A stretch of DNA of 64,000 nt from positions 109,712,141 through 109,776,140 of the forward strand of contig NC_079487.1 of the NCBI RefSeq assembly GCF_020520425.1, given 5' to 3'. Origin of the DNA: Spinacia oleracea. Lineage: Eukaryota; Streptophyta; Magnoliopsida; Caryophyllales; Amaranthaceae. The stretch's first letter is position 1. Every line of letters begins with the position of its first letter. Under the pieces are notes generated by a model. That model saw only the letters and a list, made by a program, of their open reading frames with translations. It did not search any database and was not told the DNA's origin. The position numbers were made by a program, and so were the translations under genes. This document shows positions 1-12,339 of this stretch, piece after piece.

Positions 1-1250
1 TCGCACAACCAATTTCATGTTGAGCCTCCCTTCGCCTCAAACGCCTCAGAGGCGCGCGCCCGCGCAAAATGTGGTGCGCCCGCACCCAAGTCAGATCTGG
101 TTTTTGCCCATTTTCTCTCACTCATCGGTGCGCCCACACCCAATGCGGGTGCGCCCTTGAAGATCCTCGTTTGTGCGCCTGCACCTCTTTGGCGCGCCCG
201 CACCCTTGTCCGGATTCGAAATATTTACTTTTCTTTTGTTCTTTTTCGGGAAAGGGTATAAATACCCCATCTTCCCCACTTTTAGAATTCATTCATTTAT
301 TGCTCTTAGTTTTTAGGGTTTTTAGAGAGATAAACACTTAGATAATCTTATTGCTTTGGTATCCAACTTCAATTTGTAGAATTCTTTGAAGCTTCAAGTA
401 ATTTTTTTCCTCTTTTCTCTTGTCCTTTGAATTTCGTTCTTCAACTTGTTTCTCTTTGTTATTTTTGTTGATGTTTTTCATACCCATAATTCCCACTACA
501 CGCTTGTTTGATTTTGGTAATTTCTTTGAATTTTGCTCAATTATGGTGGTTCTTTGTTTGAATTTCAAACTTAGCTTGTTGTTCCCTTTTATGGCTTGTG
601 AGTAGTTACTTGCTAGTGTTAGGGGGGAAGCTTGGGAATGAATTAGGGGACTTTAGAAGGGAATTCATGTTGATGTTGTGATTAAATTGTGATTTGATGA
701 TAAGGATTTCCATGTCTAGTTAGATTAGTAGTCGCGAATGCTAATTCTATTTAGTTGATTGGAATGCTTCATGTTAGTTTGGCAAGAAATTGTGAATTAG
801 TATGAGCATGTGGATAAACTAGTTCTAATTGTTAGTCACTTAGTCTAGGGGTCATGCGAAAGCTCTCCCTCGGATTAGGCAACTTAATGCATTCTATCCG
901 AGAGGTGGTGAATGCAATATTTCCGGTTTTCCCCTAATTATCATGTCTTTGCAACATCTTAGTGATTGAATCTTTGTCCTCCCCTAATAAGCCCAAGCGG
1001 AACCCCAATTCCCCTAGCTCTTTCCCTATTGATCAACTTGTTAATTAGCGTAGAATTGCTAGATAGTATAATCCAATTTACTCTCCTCTTCTAAGCTAGC
1101 TTGATTTTGTTAAACTCGTTCTCACCGTTCTCTTGGGACGATCCCGAACTTACCGCTATAATCAATATAGTTGGTTAGTTAGGTGTTTCTATAAATTTTG
1201 TTTGATTAGGTGGTTTTCGTATAACGACGCAAAAATCTCTTGTCAGACCC
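1..1250 (+). mobile_element. LTR-retrotransposon fragment, probably Ty3/gypsy (Athila/Tat-like)
   Basis: GC-rich stretch with repeated 'gcgcccgcaccc' words, then a TATA-like 'gggtataaatacccc' near 255-270, a T-rich leader with 'agggtttttagaga', and near 1130-1160 a 'cttgggacgatcccgaactt' phrase of the kind seen around LTR and leader regions of plant Athila/Tat elements. No coding domain is visible and the element runs off the left edge. A fossil fragment; family assignment is tentative. Confidence 0.4.
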
Positions 1251-1326
1251 CCTCTCCCCATATATTTATGTGATTTGTATAAACGGGAATATCAGTACTT
1301 GGTGGACTTCGAAGAGGGAATATCAG

Positions 1327-2684
1327 TGAAGGAAATAATGCCCTTGGTCCAAGTATGCATTCAATGTTAAGTCTAATAAATGCGGTTCAGTATTAATTTT
1401 AATAATTCAGTGAGATCAAGTGAGCTGAATGCCTAGCTAGAGGCCGCTTCAGTTCAAGTGGAATTAATGATATTAATCCACAGCTTACTCTTGACTGAAC
1501 CCGTAGGGTCACACAAATAGTACGTAAACGGATCAAGTATTTAATGGCATTAAATACTCTATCTATGAATATTCGGAATCGACGGATCTTGGTTTCAGTG
1601 GGAGCTGAGATCGTCACAAGCAAGAAATGAATACTCCGGAAACGATGATATTGCCGGAAACGGAAATATGGATCGTATCGGAAATATAAATATTATCCAA
1701 GTCGTAGATGTTGCCAGAAACGGAAACATGGTGCGTATCGGAAAATATTATCGGAAATGGAAATATTGCCGGAATCGGAAATATTGCCGGAAACGGAAAT
1801 ATTGTCAGAATCGGAAATATTATCGGAATCGGAAAATAGTTCCGGAAACGGAAATATTAAATATTTGTTCGAAACGGAAATTAATCTGGAATCGGAAATA
1901 TTAAATATTGTTCGTATCGGAAATGAATTCCGGAACCAGGAATTTAATCGGAAGCGTATCGTACGAATAAGCATCGGACGAGGCCTGCCGGACGAAGGCC
2001 CAGCAAGAAGCCAGGCCATCGCCCAGCAAGCAAAGACGCGCGCCAACGCCCAGCCCAAGGCAGCGCCAGGCCCACCGCAAGGCAGGCCCAGCGCGCCAAG
2101 GCAAGGCTGCCCAGCGTGGGCCGAGCGCACGCGTGCGGGCGCCCTCGTGGCTCCGTGCGTGTGTGTGTTCGTGTCCATGCACAATTCCTAAATCTATTAG
2201 GATTTGGTGTATGATTAAATTCCTATTCCTATTAGGATTATTTAATTAATTAGAGTCCTTGTAGGATTCTAAGTTTAATTAAATCGTATCCTACTAGGAT
2301 TCCAATTCCCTTTCCAAACCTCTATAAATAAGGTCCTAGGGTCATAATTTATAAACACGATTGAAGTATTCAAAGGGTAAGTTTTTGAAAGAAAAATCAG
2401 CCATACACTTGCAAACACAATAGCCGAAATTCCTAGTAACCTTAAGGGCGATTCTAGTTGGTCTAACTCGAGGCGGATCCGGACGTACTGTGGACTATCT
2501 ACGGAGGGACGACATTTGGAGTCCTAAAGACTTGTTCTTGTTCGGTTCGGGCGCAGCTAGGGAGGGCACGCTACAAAGTGTATGCTCCTAAATTATGTTA
2601 AATGATTATGTGTAAATAATATGTTTCCTGGCATTAAGGTTTTCCGCATGATTTATGTTTTGTCATATGTATCATAACCTAACA
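1327..2684 (+). mobile_element. Solo LTR of a Ty1/Copia element, with 5-bp target duplication
   Basis: A 1358-bp segment starting TGAAGG and ending TAACA, flanked on both sides by ATCAG (1322-1326 and 2685-2689). There is no internal coding region, so this is one LTR left after recombination between two. It holds a TATA-like 'tctataaata' at 2321-2330 and a GC-rich block at 1980-2165. The insertion sits inside the LINE and is therefore younger than it. The family resembles long-LTR plant Copia elements; no age can be given from a single LTR. Confidence 0.8.
1640..1925. repeat. Short tandem array inside the solo LTR
   Basis: About a dozen imperfect copies of a 15-18 bp unit of the kind 'ccggaatcggaaatatt'. 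The array makes an open frame on both strands that has no protein meaning. It belongs to the LTR U3-like part. Confidence 0.8.
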
Positions 2685-4632
2685 ATCAGTACTTGGTGGA
2701 CCGTATAAACGGGAAGTTGCCAGGTTGGAAGGCTAGAATGGTGTCTTTGGCGGGCCGAGCCACCTTGGTCCAATCATCAATAAGCTCCATGGCATACTAT
2801 GCTATGCAAACCACTAAAATCCCAAGAACTACCTGTGATGAAATCGATAGGGTGTCCAGGAGATTCATGTGGGGAGGTAGTGAAGAGCAACGTGGAGTTC
2901 ACCTAGTTTCTTGGGACACAGTGACAAAAGATAAGGTTGACGGAGGTTTGGGAATTCGTTCCATGAGGCAAGCCAATGTCGCGTTTCTCACCAAACTTGG
3001 ATGGAGAGTCTTAGCAGAACCGAATACGCTATGGTCAAGGGTATTGCGGCATAAATACTGTGACGGAAGATGTGACCTTGACATGTTTAAACACAAACAA
3101 GGTTCATCTAATGCGTGGCGGGGAATGGTTGACAATATAGATATACTTCGGCAGGGTGTGGGGATCGCTTTAGGTAATGGAGGTAAAACGTTCTTCTGAC
3201 ATCATCGATGGATAGGGAAGAAGCCTCTACTGGAATCAGCAACAAAGGAACCACCTTTAAACCTGCAAGATGTCACAGTTCAAGAAATGTGGGACACGGA
3301 ACAGGGTTGGAGGTGGGAGGATTTTGCTGAATTTCTACCTCACAAGATACTGTAGGAAATTGATTCCTATGAATTAATAGAAGATGCAGAGGCTATTGAT
3401 AAAGTGTTCTGGTCTAGAACGAATTCGGGTACCTTTACCATTAAATCGGCGCTGAAGATTATTCGAGGGGAGCTTGATGTGGGAGCTACAGAGCATTGGA
3501 ATTTTATGTGGAAAATACCTATACCGCAAAGAATTCGATTTTTTTTATGGTTGGTCCTGCATAATAGGATTATGACCAACGCTAATTGATTTATTCGCAA
3601 GCTCACAGACGACCCACGCTGCCTTGTGTGTGGTGAGGTCAAGGAGAACATAGACCATGTGCTTCGCCGCTGCCCCATTGCTACACTGGTATGGCGTAAG
3701 TTTCCAGGAATTAATGACCATGAAATCTTCAGTGGGTCAGTGAATCAATGGATAATTCGCAACACAAAGCCTGACCCAATGCGAGATGAGAATTGGGTAA
3801 TTGTCTTCTGTACCACTCTCTAATGGATATGGAAGTGGAGGTGCAGTAGATGCTTTGGGAGACAACCTGAAATCCCAGTTGATCAATTGGGGTTTATTAT
3901 GGCCAAGGTGGGGCTAATAGTTCAAGCAATGCAAAGGTCTGTAGGGGAAGAAAGGAAAGGCATGCGGCCTGTGCAAAAGATTGGAGTTAGTTGGGTTAAA
4001 CTAAATACGGATGGAACCTCGAAAGGGTGTCCAGGACAAGCTGGCGCAGGAGGTATTATTCGTGGGAGCTGCGGTAGAAGCATTGGTATGTATGCAACGA
4101 ATTGTGGTATTGCATCAAGTACTAGGGCTGAATTCTTGGCTGTTTTGAAGGGTTTGGCATTGGCTTGGAACACGGGGCAACGGAAGGTTGTCTTGGAGGT
4201 AGACTCAGTGGTAGTAGTGTGTACCCTGCTAGGAGAAGATATACCTAGCTCTCTATATTATCACATCATACGTAGGTGCAAAGAAATGATCTCGAAGCAA
4301 GCGTGGGTTGTAGAGGTACAACATTGCTATAGCGAAGCTAACCGGGCTGCCGATTGGTTAGCCAACTATGGTGTGGGCCTTAATCCCAAGCTTGGTATCA
4401 TGGAAGCGGCTCCCCCGAGTCTTTGAGCCATTTTATTGAAGGATCTAAGTGGAATAACATTGCTGCGAAAAGTTCCCGCAGTTGCAGCATGAAGAACGAA
4501 GGGATATGGTGTAGCTTAGGCCTTTTGTTTTGTTTTCTTAGTTTTGATGTTTCTGCTTTTTCTTTTGTTTTCTCTTGGTTTTGCTTTTTGATTAATCTAT
4601 TGGGCTAAGCCCGTCTTCTTCACCAAAAAAAA

Positions 4633-5909
4633 TATATATATTAACTTTGACTCTCTTTTTACACATACATAAAAAATTAAATATTATCATATAAAAAAAT
4701 GGTGGATTAGTCTCAATGTCTACTTTTCAAATTATGAAAAAAGTTATTTTACTAATAGATAATTAAAAATATTAACGGTCAAAGTTGTACGTTGATAAAT
4801 GTGAAAGTCAAAGTGGTGCACACTTTATAAGATAAGCCAAACGTGAAAACACTATTTTCTTTTTGTTAACATTGTTCATGGTTCATTCAAATTTCTTTCT
4901 CGTAGGTGGAGGCGTGGAGCTAAAGATGGTTGTGAGTCGAACCTTGTGAGGCCCGACCGACACAGAAAAAGGCCAGCCCGACCCGAGCACCAAGTCAGGG
5001 CCAAAACTGAGCCGCATTTTTTTTAAAAAAATACGACAATGCACGAGCACGACACGACTCGACCCAACACGACAAAAATCGCTAAATTTAGTAAAATCAG
5101 ACTTAGTCACAACGGCTCATGGGCCCAAACCCTCTTTTAAAATTGACCCAGCCCAACCTGATTCAGAGTGGGCCTTGCATGGGCGGGACCCATTATAATA
5201 TCGTCGCAAAGCCCAACATGGCCCGGACCACAACCATGTTTAGGTGGAGCCGTGGAGCCATTTAAAGTAGTTCCATACAAAAAGACAAATTCGTCACGCG
5301 AGTGAGTCAACATAATGAAACCAAACCAAATAATGATGTCTGACTTCTTTTTACCCAGTCTTCATCTCAACGTATCATCCAATTCTGCACATCACTTTCT
5401 TCATCCATTCTCATTTCTGATTAATTTCTCTAATTTCTTTGAAATTTTCCAATTAGAAAACTACAAGTGTAACTTCCTTCCACCATTATTCCTTGTTTGT
5501 TTATCTCAAATTCAGAAATTCTACCCTCAAGTCAACTCCTCTCTTTCAAAAAGTCTCCCCCCTAGCGCCATTTCCTACCCCCCTCCCATAATCAACTAAC
5601 ATTCTCTCTCCAAATACACCTTTATCAATTATTTTCATCACTCTGCTTTTTTCCTCAGTGACCTTTCATTTTAAGGGTATGCATGTAAGTTACTCGGTAC
5701 CAAGTCAAAAGTTTGAACCTTTAACAGTTGCCAATTGGGTATTTTTCTGAATTCTTCTTCTTTTTGGAAATTTTGAGATAAAAAGGGTTTCTTGTGGAAT
5801 TGGAGCTGGTTTTAAAGACTGGGTCAAAACCCAGAATTTTTCTGGGGCAGTTTTTTGTTGAATTTTCGGTGAATATGTTTGGTGTTTAGTGAAAGAGAGA
5901 TTAAAGAAA
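4633..5909 (+). promoter_or_regulatory. Spacer, promoter and 5' leader of the receptor pseudokinase gene
   Basis: AT-rich to about 4870, then a 'gcccgaccc / gcccaac' low-complexity stretch at 4940-5230 that looks like a decayed repeat. From about 5290 the DNA turns CT-rich (many 'ctttctt', 'ctctctcc' words to 5640), as is common in plant promoters and leaders. No clear TATA box was chosen. The leader probably includes 5640-5909 immediately before the ATG. Confidence 0.4.
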
Positions 5910-8900
5910 ATGAATGATTATTGGTGGACCAATGTGTTCTTAACATGGAGTATACTGCTTTTTATTGGGATTTTCCAGCTTAATTCCTTCTTTTGTTGGT
6001 CTCTTAATCACGAAGGTATGTAAATCTATCAACCTTTTTAGTTTTGAATGACATTGTTACTGTAAATTCTGGGAATTCAATTACAGTTTTAGACTTATTT
6101 AAGTACACAAGTTCTTCTTTTGTTGGTCTCTTAATCATGAAGGTATGTAAATCTATGAGCTATAACAAGAATTAGATTAGATGATGAAGTGATATTCTTT
6201 TCTGAAAATGTTGATGATGTTTTTTGGGTGGTAAAAACAGGAATTGCTTTGCTTAAGTTTAGAGAGAAAGTGGTGAATGATCCATATGGAGCATTGACAA
6301 GTTGGAAGCAGGAAAATGGAGAAGCAAACCCCTGTTCATGGTTTGGAATTGGTTGTGTTGGTGGCCATGTTGTTTCCCTGTGAGTCCATTCATTATCTCT
6401 TTCCCCTCTTCCTTTTGATTTATGATTTTCTTTCTAAATTTCGCGACATGATTTTTAACACTGTTTTGTAAATGATGTTGTTGATATGATTATGGTTTGC
6501 TTGTTCTAAGAAAGTTTGTGAAATGTGAGGGGAAAAAAAAAGATGAAAGGTACAATATACTGTAGCATTTTTGAGAAATTGGGTTGATTTCTTGAACATT
6601 TTAGGGTTTGTTTTATTCACCCGATTCTCACTTATCTAACTTTTTTTGAACTTAATAGAACTTGTTTTAATTGTAAATTGTACTTGGATATCCCTTAATT
6701 TTCCTGAACATATCTTATCCGAACTTATTGTCCCTGAAATGAGTGGAAACGAGGTGAACAAAATAGTTACCTTATGTCTGAAGGTGTGTTCTTTTCCCCC
6801 GAATCCCACTTATCCAGACTTATGAACTACAGAGTATTAGCTTATGTGAACTTATCCCTTATACGAAGTATGTTATTGTAGTTGTAAATTGAACATGGAA
6901 ACCCTATGGCTCTTATACAAACTTAATTGAGCTTATTTTCTTTATATGAACTTCTGAGTTTTTCCTGTAATAAATGAAAATAAGGTGAGGAGCCTCACTT
7001 ATCATCAAAACTGGCAATGCACTAATCCCTTAGAAAACTAGTGACCTACAATCTGAAATACTCCGTATGTGCATTGGTACGTACAAATTAGTACAGTGGT
7101 AGTGATCTGCGTTCCTGTATCCATTCTAAGGACCAAAATTGTACCACAAATTAGGTAACATTGTGTATCATTATATTGTCACTGCTAGTTCATATGTTGA
7201 TGATTTTTGCTGGGAATTCGTTTTTGTTTTTTTACTTTCCATATGTTGATTATGTCCTAAGCTGCGGTAAAATTTTCAGGAACTTGAAAAATCTTTGTCT
7301 TGAAGGAACACTAGCTCCAGAACTTCAGCATCTGTTGTACATAAAGACCATGTAAGAATATATTACACCATATGAAGGCCATTGCACTTCCGAATAAATT
7401 CCTTATACTATATGTAATTTTGTTCTCTCTTTTCTTGCATTTATGTCACTCTGAAGTCTTTTGCAGCATATTAAGGAACAATTCGTTTTCTGGATTCATT
7501 CCTGGAGAATACAGAAACTTAAATGAATTGGAGTTGCTAGACTTGGGTTACAATAGTTTTTGTGAACCAATTCGACATGACTTTGAACACAACATTCAAA
7601 TCCTGTAAGTTACTGCAACATTTTGGCATATATATACACATCAGGTGATTTTCTCGTGTCGTTATGTTCCCACCTTTATTTGATCTGCAGTTCATTCGAG
7701 AACAATGGACTACCCTGCCACATATCTCCTGATCTAAAAGATACAACACGTCCTGAAGTTGAAGATAATAACCAGTTGAGTGCTTCTGTGGAAGTACCAC
7801 TCTATCCGAGGTAACGTGGGACATTTTAGGGGACTATAGGGATATCTTAAGTTTTTAATAAGTCATTTACCTACAAGCAAATTCCTCTGGCAATATATCA
7901 AAGCCCTTGCATAAAAAGTACCCTTGAATTGAACTGCTTAGCTTAACCATATTCTAGATTAAGGCTCCGTTGGTAGGGTGTAAATCGTTTTCATGGAAAA
8001 GATTTTCCCCCTTTCAATCATTTTACGTTGTTTGGTTTGGCAAGATATGAAAAACAATTTTCCATAACTCCCTCAAAGGTGGAAATACCTTTTCCATTTG
8101 AAAGGGAGGAAAACCACTTTTCCATCTTTCCTCCTTACCTCCCTCTCCCTTCTTCCCCTCAATCTTCACCACCTTCTCCCAATTTCCTTTAAGGAAACAA
8201 ACAAAGGAAAACTAGTTTGGAATTGTGTTTTCCCTTGGAAAATGTTTTCCATGGAAAATCATTTTACACTGAAAACGTTTTACACCATACCAAACGGAGC
8301 CTAAACAAGTTGAAATAGTGTTTTCTTTGGTGAAGTTCTAATGAGAAAGATGCTGTAAACCTTAGGCACAACGATCATTCGAGGATACTTCAGGATCGAC
8401 ATCAGAGTAGAACTGAAGGCTCTACTAGGCAACCAATTACAACTGACGAGACACATGCAGCTACATCTCCAGATGGACGGGCTTCACCTTTTGAGCCACG
8501 TCCGTCACCCCCTGCATCCCCAGAACCTGATTTTTTTGACATTCCAGGACGTAATGTGACGAATGAATCCCAACCACCACCAACACTACCACAGCCTCCC
8601 CCTCCTCGATCTTCTCCACGAGCTGCTAGACCAAGGGGAAATCTATTGATAATAGTGGCGGGAACAGTGGGTGGATTCATCGCTTTGATTTTGGTTGGTT
8701 TATTACTATTCCTCTTGAGGGGCAACAGGATCAGAAAGGCAACAGGGTTGAGTGGACAACTTAAGAGAGCATTTGTTGCAGGTTTTTAAGTTTTATCTTC
8801 TTATTTTATCTGCTTTTTTTATTGACAAGAAGAACGTTCAAAGAATCTTAATTGTGGATAAATTTATGCTAGGTAATGACAGATCAGATGGACTCAACAG

Positions 8901-11641
8901 TGATAAACCAAGTTTTATTGAAGGTTAGTACTCAGTATTGGAGTTACATTCCATATTTTATATCAACTTTTAGGTTATTTCTTCCTTCAAAAGAACTAAT
9001 CATGTGGAGGATATTGTTTGCTACTTACTTTCACTAATTTTGCACAAAAGATAAAAGGGGAACAATGCGGGCTTCTTAATCCGTAGTACCTACTAGTCTA
9101 GACTAGCTAAGAATAGGGCTACATACATTCAAACTTCTCTGAATCCTTCCAACAACAGGATCTAGACTAAGTACTAGGTAGTTACACTTACTGTTGGTAT
9201 TCAGCAGCATGTTGAACTGCTAACAATGCTACTGTTTTAGGTTTCTGCATCTGATAAATCCTTCCTCCGTTTCTTTTTATCTGCAACACTTTGTTTTTCA
9301 TGTTTTCAAATGCATAGCTTGAACAATTAATATCTTTAATTATCAATTAGTAAAAATTAAAAAAAATTGATATTCAAAAAAATTGCATTAAGACGAATCT
9401 AACAAGATCCCACATAAATATGTTTTTCCTTAAGTATAGATCATCAAAGATAAACAACATGGAGTATGTTGAATAGTGCAAAAAGCAAAGTGTTGCAAGT
9501 AAAAAGAAACGGAGGAAGTACATTACTAGGGTACTATAAGTTATAATTCCTGCCTCTGATGATTAATCGCGAACCATTTCTTCTTCTCTTTCTTTTGTGT
9601 TCTTTGAATGCATATTTTTTACATTTACATTTCCATGCCTAAAAGCTTGATCATTAAGAATTTCCATTGCAGGGATGCCAAATCTGAAGAGGTCTGAGCT
9701 TGTAACTGCTTGTGAAGATTTCAGCAATGTCATTGGATCGTCATCTATTGGTACCATATACAAGGGAACATTTTCTAATGGAGTTGAAATTGCCGCTATA
9801 TCTCTTGTTGCAACTTCCGCCAAGGACTGGTCCAGGAATCTGGAAACACAATTCAGGAAGAAGGTAATAGCTTAAAGTGAAAGACTTATAAACATTTATC
9901 TTGAAATGAAATGCTGCTGAATTGATGTTGTTCCCTTTTTTCCCCTAATCCAGATCGAGACTTTATCAAAGGTGAACCACAAAAATTTTGTTAACATTTT
10001 AGGTTATTGTGAGGAAGAGGAGCCATTCACTAGAATGATGGTATTTGAATATGCTCCAAATGGCTCACTCTTCGAGCATTTGCATGGTGAGTATATAATA
10101 GTCATCCCCTTTTATTCATGTACTTAAACAGTTAAACCTACCTGATAGAGTATAAAACTAATCTTGGGGCTTCAACCGTCAGCTTAAGCTTTTGGTTGAG
10201 TTGGTCCTTTGACATTGTAAGAAACATCACAGATTGACTGAAGGACATAACGAGGATGTTGAATAAATGTTACCCTAAAGAGACCACTCAGACCAGGCAT
10301 TTATTTAAAACATTTATTTGATAAACAGTCCATGCTAGATTAGCAACTGATTCAGGTGTAAATTAACATGAAACGGACAATTCTTGGACCTAATAAGTTC
10401 AGATAGGATTATGTATTTATGCTGCTAATCCAAACATTGCTTCTTTTTTTTTTTTTTTTTTTCTGTTACTTGTATGGCATAAAAAGTTAAAGAAGTACAA
10501 ACCTCTGGATTCATAACATATATAAAAACAAGTACCATTTAGGCTCTGTTTGTTTTGACTGAAAAATACCTTTCCGGAAAATGATTTTTCCATTTTCTTT
10601 TGTTTGTTTTGTTAAGGATGGAAAACAATTTTCCCAAAGGTGGAAAATAACTTTATCTAGAGGAAAACCAACTTTCCTTTGGAAAAGAAGGAATGCCACA
10701 TTTTCCACTCTAATCCCTTACATTTCTTTTGCTCTCCTCTCATTTCCCCTTCTGTGTTCTTTTTCTTTATAATTTTTCTTGTAAGGAAACAAACAAAGGA
10801 AAACTACTTTCCGTTAATATTTTCCCTTGAAAATTGTTCTCCATGGATTTTCCTTTGAAAATGTTTTCCGTTCTGTTTAAAACAAACAGAGCCTTAGAAA
10901 GAGGGGAAACCGAGAGAGAGATTATTCATGTTAAACTATGTGGAATACGGATTAAAGAACTTGGTAGAATTACGATCATGCATGTAATATTTCTGTTTCC
11001 TGAATGATTTTATGATCCTGTGGGTTTCTTTTTTTGCAGTAAGGGAAGCTGAGCATTTAGATTGGAGAATGCGATTGAGGGTTATAATGGGAATGGCATA
11101 CTGCCTTGAGCACATGCACCAACTAACACCACCAGTAACTCATCCAAACCTAAACTCATCAGCTGTAAACCTCTCTGAAGATTATGCTGCAAAAATTTCA
11201 GATTTCTGTTTCTGGAACGAAGTGGCTGCTCCACGAGTGCAGCCTTTAGCCATTGGCATGAGCGGCTTAAGTATAACATCAGTTAGCCCCGAGAGTAATG
11301 TCTACAGCTTCGGCTTATTGCTTCTAGAGATAATGACTGGCCGAATTCCTCTTTCTTTAGAGAACAACTCAATTGACAATTGGGTATCAGAGTATATGAG
11401 TGGGGAGCAACCACTGCAAGAAATGGTTGACCCTATGTTAAGGAGTTTCAAAGCCGAACAGCTTGATCAGATTAGCGAGGTTACAAGAAAATGCCTTCAT
11501 TCTGAACAACATAGACCGACAATGATAGAAGTTACTGCAAGATTGAAGGAAATAACAGGTGTTATTCAAGATAAAGCTGTACCGCGATTCTCTTCCCTTT
11601 GGTGGACGGAGCTTGATACTCGTTCTGTAAATGGAACCTAG
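5910..11641 (+). CDS. MRH1-type LRR receptor-like pseudokinase, 10 exons, 655 aa
   Basis: Exons by GT/AG and frame: 5910-6015, 6241-6379, 7280-7351, 7467-7604, 7691-7810, 8366-8781, 8873-8923, 9673-9863, 9954-10086, 11040-11641; they join into 1968 nt with no break. Residues 1-35 hold a hydrophobic signal segment; 36-81 are an LRRNT domain (GIALLKFREKV, NPCSWFGIGC); 82-150 are about two LRRs (72-bp and 138-bp exons). A Pro-rich outer stalk runs at 230-280, a membrane helix at 284-309 and a kinase-like domain at 350-630. The kinase core is degenerate: the Gly loop reads IGSSSIGTIY, the VAIK lysine is absent (IAAIS, 387-391), HRD is HPN (490-492) and DFG is DFC (510-512). It should act as a membrane scaffold and not as an enzyme. 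Closest known group: MRH1 and At2g40270-like inactive RLKs, linked to root-hair growth. Start chosen as the first ATG giving a signal segment. Confidence 0.9.
7963..8301. mobile_element. Tourist-like (PIF/Harbinger) MITE in intron 5
   Basis: Ends GGCTCCGTTTGG-like and its inverse (ccaaacggagcc), flanked by TAA at 7960-7962 and 8302-8304. 339 bp, no coding capacity. The inner segment 'aaggaaacaaacaaaggaaaac' type sequence is shared with the MITE at 10542-10893, so the two are one family. Confidence 0.8.
9261..9518. mobile_element. Stowaway-like MITE in intron 7
   Basis: Inverted ends 'cttcctccgtttctttttat' and its complement near 9500-9518, about 258 bp. The right end is followed by the expected TA-type context; the left TA is not clear. 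Interior shares the 'caagatcccacat' word with other Stowaway-like copies in the window. Confidence 0.7.
10542..10893. mobile_element. Tourist-like MITE in intron 9
   Basis: Starts GGCTCTGTTTGTTTT and ends with the inverse AAAACAAACAGAGCC; flanked by TTA at 10539-10541 and 10894-10896. 352 bp. Same family as 7963-8301 by shared interior words. Confidence 0.85.
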
Positions 11642-11888
11642 AAAGTTATATTTATAGTTCAGTGTTTTCGAGTGTTTTTGCTGGTTGTATGTATGTATCC
11701 CGAAGTATACAGCAGTCATGTGTTTTTATCACTTGCTTGTTATGTATAGTTTGTGAGCGTAATGTCTATGAAGTACACTTGATGGTTCCATTTTGCCTTA
11801 ATTATCAGAACTCAGAAGTTCTATCTTTTTTCAAACAAAAATGTCTCTGTGATTGTTGTCTGAATTTGGGTCTCCAAATTCTGATTTA

Positions 11889-12045
11889 AGCTCTGTTGTG
11901 TTAGACTTATTTCAGACAAAAAAAGTTTGGATAAGTTCATTTAAGTTCAGAAAAATTCAGATAATACAAGTTCAGATAATACAAGTCCAGAAAAACCATT
12001 TTTTCAGACATTTTCACACACAAATAAGTTGAATAGAACAGAGCC
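11889..12045. mobile_element. Small MITE with 'gttcagataa' subterminal words
   Basis: Inverted ends 'agctctgttgtgttagact' and 'aataagttgaatagaacagagcc'. The interior repeats 'agttcagataatacaag'. No clear target duplication on the right. It sits 250 bp after the receptor gene stop; 11642-11888 is that gene's 3' flank. Related to the element at 51937-52219. Confidence 0.65.
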
Positions 12046-12231
12046 CCGGGAAAATTCTTGTATCAGACGGTGAACCTTTCCACAGATTTGTTAGCAAAGA
12101 TCAAGTGCCATCGCCGAAACTCTGTATTATTCATAGAGATACAGAGCACCTATTTGAAATGTCTTGTATTCAGATAAATTTTGGGGTTGACTTTCAAGGG
12201 AAAGATTCCATAACTTAGTACATTGTCTCAT

Positions 12232-12339
12232 TTTTTTTTTTTGGTGCAAATGAGCCACAAGGGCGGGGATGAGAATCGATCCCAGGATCACCTGGAACCG
12301 GGATGAAAGCTCTAACCAACTGAGCTATCCATCACTCTC
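12232..12339 (-). mobile_element. tRNA-derived SINE with 16-bp target duplication
   Basis: Read on the minus strand: a box-A-like 'tagctcagttggttagagc', a box-B-like 'gggatcgattc', then a short body and an A tail (the T run at 12232-12241). It is flanked by TAGTACATTGTCTCAT at 12216-12231 and TAGTACGTTGTCTCAT at 12340-12355, one mismatch in 16. These are direct signs of a SINE inserted by target-primed reverse transcription. It is not a tRNA gene: no acceptor stem can be paired. Confidence 0.85.

Larger units (their letters stand above)
1287..4632 (+). mobile_element. Old LINE (L1/RIL type), 5'-truncated, with a solo LTR inside it
   Basis: Translation gives the end of a LINE reverse transcriptase: the 'LPGWKARMVSLAGRATLVQ' thumb region from about 2700, a 'HRW-G' stretch, a zf-RVT region (CLVCGE near 3620, HVLRRCP near 3660) and a C-terminal RNase H domain at 3990-4420 (LNTDGTSKG, TRAEFLAVLKGL, EVDS, SEANRAADWLANYG). 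The reading frame is broken by at least four in-frame stops (near 3198, 3354, 3587 and 3821), so it is dead and fairly old. The 3' end is an A-rich tail near 4624-4632. The 5' end lies near 1287, where a copy of 'atatcagtacttggtgga' precedes the solo LTR; the same word recurs just after the LTR, so there is also a small local duplication. Confidence 0.85.

Noticed and set aside
15-341. Open frames in the GC-rich left edge
   Set aside because: Low-complexity 'gcgcccgcaccc' repeats open several frames at once; part of the LTR-element fragment.
1640-1925. CRISPR-like spaced repeats
   Set aside because: Plant nuclear DNA; units are contiguous and imperfect with no unique spacers. An LTR-internal tandem array.
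1757-2191. 144-residue open frame inside the solo LTR
   Set aside because: Its first half is the translated 15-18 bp tandem array and the rest is GC-rich LTR sequence. The opposite strand is open as well. No protein meaning.
7161-7355. Continuous 64-residue frame as its own gene
   Set aside because: Its second half is exon 3 of the receptor gene; the first half is intron read-through before the 'ttttcag' acceptor.
12245-12339. tRNA gene
   Set aside because: Box-A-like and box-B-like words are present, but no acceptor or anticodon stem pairs, and there is an A tail with a 16-bp target duplication. It is a SINE.
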